A stretch of 64,000 nucleotides of DNA, from assembly GCA_051061015.1 (NCBI GenBank), contig JBPFEG010000025.1, forward strand, positions 1-64,000, in the 5' to 3' direction. Made by a program: the position numbers and the translations under genes. Of this stretch, positions 61,604 to 64,000 are shown one piece after another (position 1 is the first letter of the stretch; each line of letters begins with the position of its first letter). The notes beneath the pieces were generated by a model. It saw nothing but the letters and a program-made list of their open reading frames with translations. It did no database searches and had not been told where the DNA came from. The DNA comes from Methylomicrobium sp051061015. Lineage in GTDB: Bacteria; Pseudomonadota; Gammaproteobacteria; Methylococcales; Methylomonadaceae.

Positions 61604-62085
61604 TGATGCCGATGTTGAAATGGCTTTGGTTAACCTTACTCGCGGTGCTGCTCGACCAGGGCAGCAAACTGGCGATCGACGCCTCGATGCAGCTGTATGA
61701 ATCGATTCCGCTGTTGCCGTTTTTCAATCTGACCTATGTGCATAACCCCGGCGCGGCGTTCAGCTTTTTAAGCGAAGCCGGGGGCTGGCAACGCTGGTTT
61801 TTTTCCGGGCTCGCGCTTACCATCAGCATAGGTATCACGGTATGGCTCGCCAGGTTACAGAAACACGAGAGCTTACTCGCCGCAGCACTGTCGCTGATTC
61901 TCGGCGGAGCCATCGGTAATCTGATTGACCGGGTAGCCTACGGTTATGTGATCGATTTTATTGATGTGTATTACGGAAACTCGCACTTTCCAGCTTTTAA
62001 TATTGCCGACGCGGCGATCAATCTGGGCGTGTTTCTGATGCTGGCCGAATCGTTCGGCTGGTTTGGCACAATGAAAAAAGCATAA
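61600..62085 (+). CDS. lspA: Lipoprotein signal peptidase (SPase II)
   Basis: A 161-residue inner-membrane aspartyl protease that removes signal peptides from lipoproteins, with four membrane helices. The two catalytic Asp residues lie in GGAIGNLIDRVAYGYVIDFID and in FNIADAAINLGV. Three start codons in a row (GTG-ATG-ATG) overlap the ileS stop; the ATG at 61603 or 61606 is as likely as the GTG. fkpB and ispH, which often follow, are absent. Confidence 0.97.
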   Translation: MMMPMLKWLWLTLLAVLLDQGSKLAIDASMQLYESIPLLPFFNLTYVHNPGAAFSFLSEAGGWQRWFFSGLALTISIGITVWLARLQKHESLLAAALSLILGGAIGNLIDRVAYGYVIDFIDVYYGNSHFPAFNIADAAINLGVFLMLAESFGWFGTMKKA

Positions 62086-62167
62086 AAAGAACCGGGGAGT
62101 AGTCTATGCCCCCGGCCATAACGCTAAAAATACCGATTTTCAGATCGTCTTAGGACTAGGAATCCAG

Positions 62168-62189
62168 AAGACGGGTGCATATCCGTCTT
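62168..62189 (-). terminator. Stem-loop shared by the convergent lspA and rlpA ends
   Basis: AAGACGG and CCGTCTT (62168-62174 and 62183-62189) pair around an 8-base loop just past the rlpA stop. A second stem, CCGGGG/CCCCGG at 62092-62115, lies after lspA. Neither has a long T-run. Confidence 0.5.
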
Positions 62190-62190
62190 A

Positions 62191-62712
62191 TCAGTGAAGA
62201 CTGCTTAAATACTCAACCTTGACTTTCGCCAGCCCACGGATGCCTATTCGTCTGGCTGCTGCCTTCGATAAATCGATCAATCTCCCTTTTTTAAAGGGCC
62301 CTCTATCATTAACCAGAACGTCAACCGAACGGCCGTTATGAAGATTGGTTACCCTGACTTTACAGGGCAACGGCAAGGTTTTGTGCGCGGCCGTCAGATT
62401 TTGCGACCTAAACCGCGCCCCAGTCGCTGTCCGATTTCCTGATTCCGAACCATACCAGGAAGCGGTACCGACTTCTTTATAACCTGATGCCGAAGTCATC
62501 GGATAATAGGTTTTTCCTCGTACCCGGTAAGGACGGTTATACGCCGCTTTAGCCCGATAATTTTCAACATGATGAACCTTTGGGCGAGGTAGCTGTAACG
62601 ACGGAGATACGGACTGCTGAGTAGCGCAGCCGTTGAACAGCAATGCTATCAATACGATACAGAATAAAACTGTCCTCTTTTGATATATCGGGCAGTAGGA
62701 AATCGTGGGCAT
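62191..62712 (-). CDS. rlpA: RlpA-family septal-ring lipoprotein (lytic transglycosylase-like)
   Basis: A 173-residue lipoprotein. The signal peptide ends in lipobox FNGC (Cys near 29), followed by a linker and a double-psi beta-barrel (about 80-170) with GTASWYGSESGNRTATGARF and VNDRGPFKKGRLIDLS, where the Asp in NDRGPF is the catalytic residue of active RlpA enzymes. It lacks the C-terminal SPOR domain of longer RlpA proteins, so septal targeting by denuded glycan is unlikely in this form. It is convergent with lspA. Confidence 0.88.
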   Translation of the reverse strand: MPTISYCPIYQKRTVLFCIVLIALLFNGCATQQSVSPSLQLPRPKVHHVENYRAKAAYNRPYRVRGKTYYPMTSASGYKEVGTASWYGSESGNRTATGARFRSQNLTAAHKTLPLPCKVRVTNLHNGRSVDVLVNDRGPFKKGRLIDLSKAAARRIGIRGLAKVKVEYLSSLH

Positions 62713-62821
62713 AAAGCGCTAGCTCAGCATTAAATAATGTGGAATATAAAGCACAATACTTAATATTGCCTTAGTTGTCGATGATGAACTACTGTCCGAC
62801 CAATAAATTGAATATCGCGAT

Positions 62822-64000
62822 TTATGATGGGCATTTCCAATTAAAATCAAATCGGCCGATCCTATCCGAATTCATCCGGATTACAACAATAATAAATAAC
62901 CCTAGTATGAAAACCACTATCGGTTTATCACCTATCTGCGCATAAGGCGTTATTCCGGCCATCGGCAGAATCATGCCTGTCAATGCGGTCGCGGTAAACA
63001 TAGGCGCCTGGCTCTGTATCCTCCCATCCGCTGAGATAATCGCAGTCACGCCGGTATTGGTCGAGCGCAGCATATATCGCCCGACTTCCAATGCTCGCAT
63101 CCGCGCGATCTGCAAATGTTGATGCGGTTCGATCGAATCGCCAAACCACGCGTCATTCGTCACATTAACCAAATAGGCCGCGTTCGAAAGTCCTCGCAAC
63201 GCGTTCTCGGCAAACCCATCTTCATAACAAATCGAGGTAATAAAAGGATAGCCTCCGGCGCTTAATAAAGGCTGATCAGGTCTGCCTGGAGTAAAATGGC
63301 TTAGCCGCATGTTGAAATGTTCCAATAGCCAGCCCGAGATCGGCTGCCACGGCATATATTCTCCGAAAGGCAGCAAATGAACTTTTCGATATATCCCTTC
63401 ATTCTTGCCGAGCGTTATTACCGAATTATATTTCTCGCCCTCTGCATTGCCATAGGAGGGCACACTCACAATTAAATCGGTCTGATGCGCTTTCGCCGAT
63501 TGACTTAGCGGCTGGAGGAAAGCATCGTAAACGTCGGACAGATAGGCAGGGACCGCCGATTCGGGCCAAACGACAACTTTCGAATCCCAATGCGCTTCGC
63601 TCATCTGAATATACTGAAGAATCGTGCTGACCCGGGTTTCCGGAAGCCATTTTTTATCCTGCGAAATATTGCCTTGAATCAGCGTAACTTTAAGCGGCTC
63701 AGCGATTGGGCGCGTCCATTCGACCGTTTTTAAAATTCCGCCGCCGATCCATACACAAACTCCACAGACTAAAAGATAGAACGAAGATTTGGATTTGGTC
63801 AATAATCCAGCACAGAGTGCAGCTCCGCTCGCAGCAAGCAGGCCGGCTCCATAATTGCCGAATAAGGGAATATAGCCTGCCAAAGGGGTATCCAGTTGCG
63901 AATAAGCAATCTGCAGCCACGGAAAACCTTCAAGAACAATCCTGCCGCGCAAATACTCAACTAGTATCCACAATAAAGGGCATAAAATCAGCCGACCGGA
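62822..64000 (-). CDS. lnt: Apolipoprotein N-acyltransferase, 3' part (runs off the right edge)
   Basis: The reading frame is open to the window edge; about 390 C-terminal residues are visible of the usual 500 or so, so the first membrane helices are missing. The nitrilase-like periplasmic domain has the catalytic triad: Glu in VVWPESAVP, Lys in YRKVHLLPFGEYMPW and Cys in ITSICYEDGF. The final membrane helix is also present. Lnt adds the third acyl chain to lipoproteins after LspA has acted. The Met at 63973 is internal, not the start. Confidence 0.96.
   Translation of the reverse strand, partial: SGRLILCPLLWILVEYLRGRIVLEGFPWLQIAYSQLDTPLAGYIPLFGNYGAGLLAASGAALCAGLLTKSKSSFYLLVCGVCVWIGGGILKTVEWTRPIAEPLKVTLIQGNISQDKKWLPETRVSTILQYIQMSEAHWDSKVVVWPESAVPAYLSDVYDAFLQPLSQSAKAHQTDLIVSVPSYGNAEGEKYNSVITLGKNEGIYRKVHLLPFGEYMPWQPISGWLLEHFNMRLSHFTPGRPDQPLLSAGGYPFITSICYEDGFAENALRGLSNAAYLVNVTNDAWFGDSIEPHQHLQIARMRALEVGRYMLRSTNTGVTAIISADGRIQSQAPMFTATALTGMILPMAGITPYAQIGDKPIVVFILGLFIIVVIRMNSDRIGRFDFNWKCPS

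Noticed and set aside
1..64000. CRISPR array or a complete known defence system
   Set aside because: No spaced direct-repeat array and no cas, restriction-modification or toxin-antitoxin pair could be read; only the lone NYN gene hints at defence.

Overview
The window is a stretch of bacterial chromosome from a Gammaproteobacterium. The housekeeping proteins (ClpB, RF3, YchF, GlmS, IleS, RibF, LspA, Lnt, FolA) are of the gammaproteobacterial type, and ribF-ileS-lspA are in the usual order. The combination with trehalose, P450 and stress genes fits a methanotroph-like Methylococcales genome, but no methane-oxidation gene is present, so that assignment is only an inference. Core genes are moderately GC-rich, while the accessory stretches (1-2.7 kb, 25-32 kb, 42-43 kb, 46-47 kb) are AT-rich.

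Layout. 0-2.9 kb: an integrative element with a P4-type tyrosine integrase and a NYN-domain (PIN-like) nuclease gene, abutting the 3' end of a tRNA-Met gene. Its two ends are perfect 136-bp inverted copies that include the 3' end of the tRNA. 3.6-9.6 kb: a complete tripartite RND efflux operon (outer-membrane factor, membrane fusion protein, HAE1 pump), followed directly by a broken IS701-like element. 10.7-21.7 kb: housekeeping genes (ychF, folA, prfC, and clpB with a textbook heat-shock promoter) mixed with an orphan ygfX, a YbiI-type zinc-finger protein, an orphan P450, a secreted PEBP protein and a YidD-like protein with a cysteine-rich tail.

22-45 kb: a carbon-storage and stress region. 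It holds GlgX, small envelope and stress proteins (BON lipoprotein, CsbD-like, EF-hand, alpha/beta hydrolase), a PAS-LuxR regulator, a stand-alone FtsH-type (M41) peptidase, and a DUF5752-treT-treZ-treY operon. These encode two routes to trehalose: debranched glycogen through TreY and TreZ, and sugar nucleotide plus glucose through TreT. Next come a CheB-CheR-PAS protein whose CheB domain has lost its N-terminus and catalytic serine, a DUF2934 protein, a Crp/Fnr regulator and glmS.

46-57.7 kb: a decayed region with a catalytically dead IS200 transposase ORF and palindromic elements, then membrane proteins, an isoprenylcysteine-methyltransferase-like plus CmoA-like pair, and a secreted FnIII-PKD-LamG protein lying between the full trhP gene and a second, truncated copy of the trhP 3' end. 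qmcA-nfeD follow. 57.8-64 kb: ribF-ileS-lspA, rlpA and the 3' part of lnt, which runs off the right edge.

No rRNA, CRISPR array or complete new defence system is visible. The strongest unexplained signals are the inverted tRNA-derived ends of the integrase module, the trhP 3'-end duplication around the LamG gene, the inactivated CheB domain and the dead but open IS200 transposase.
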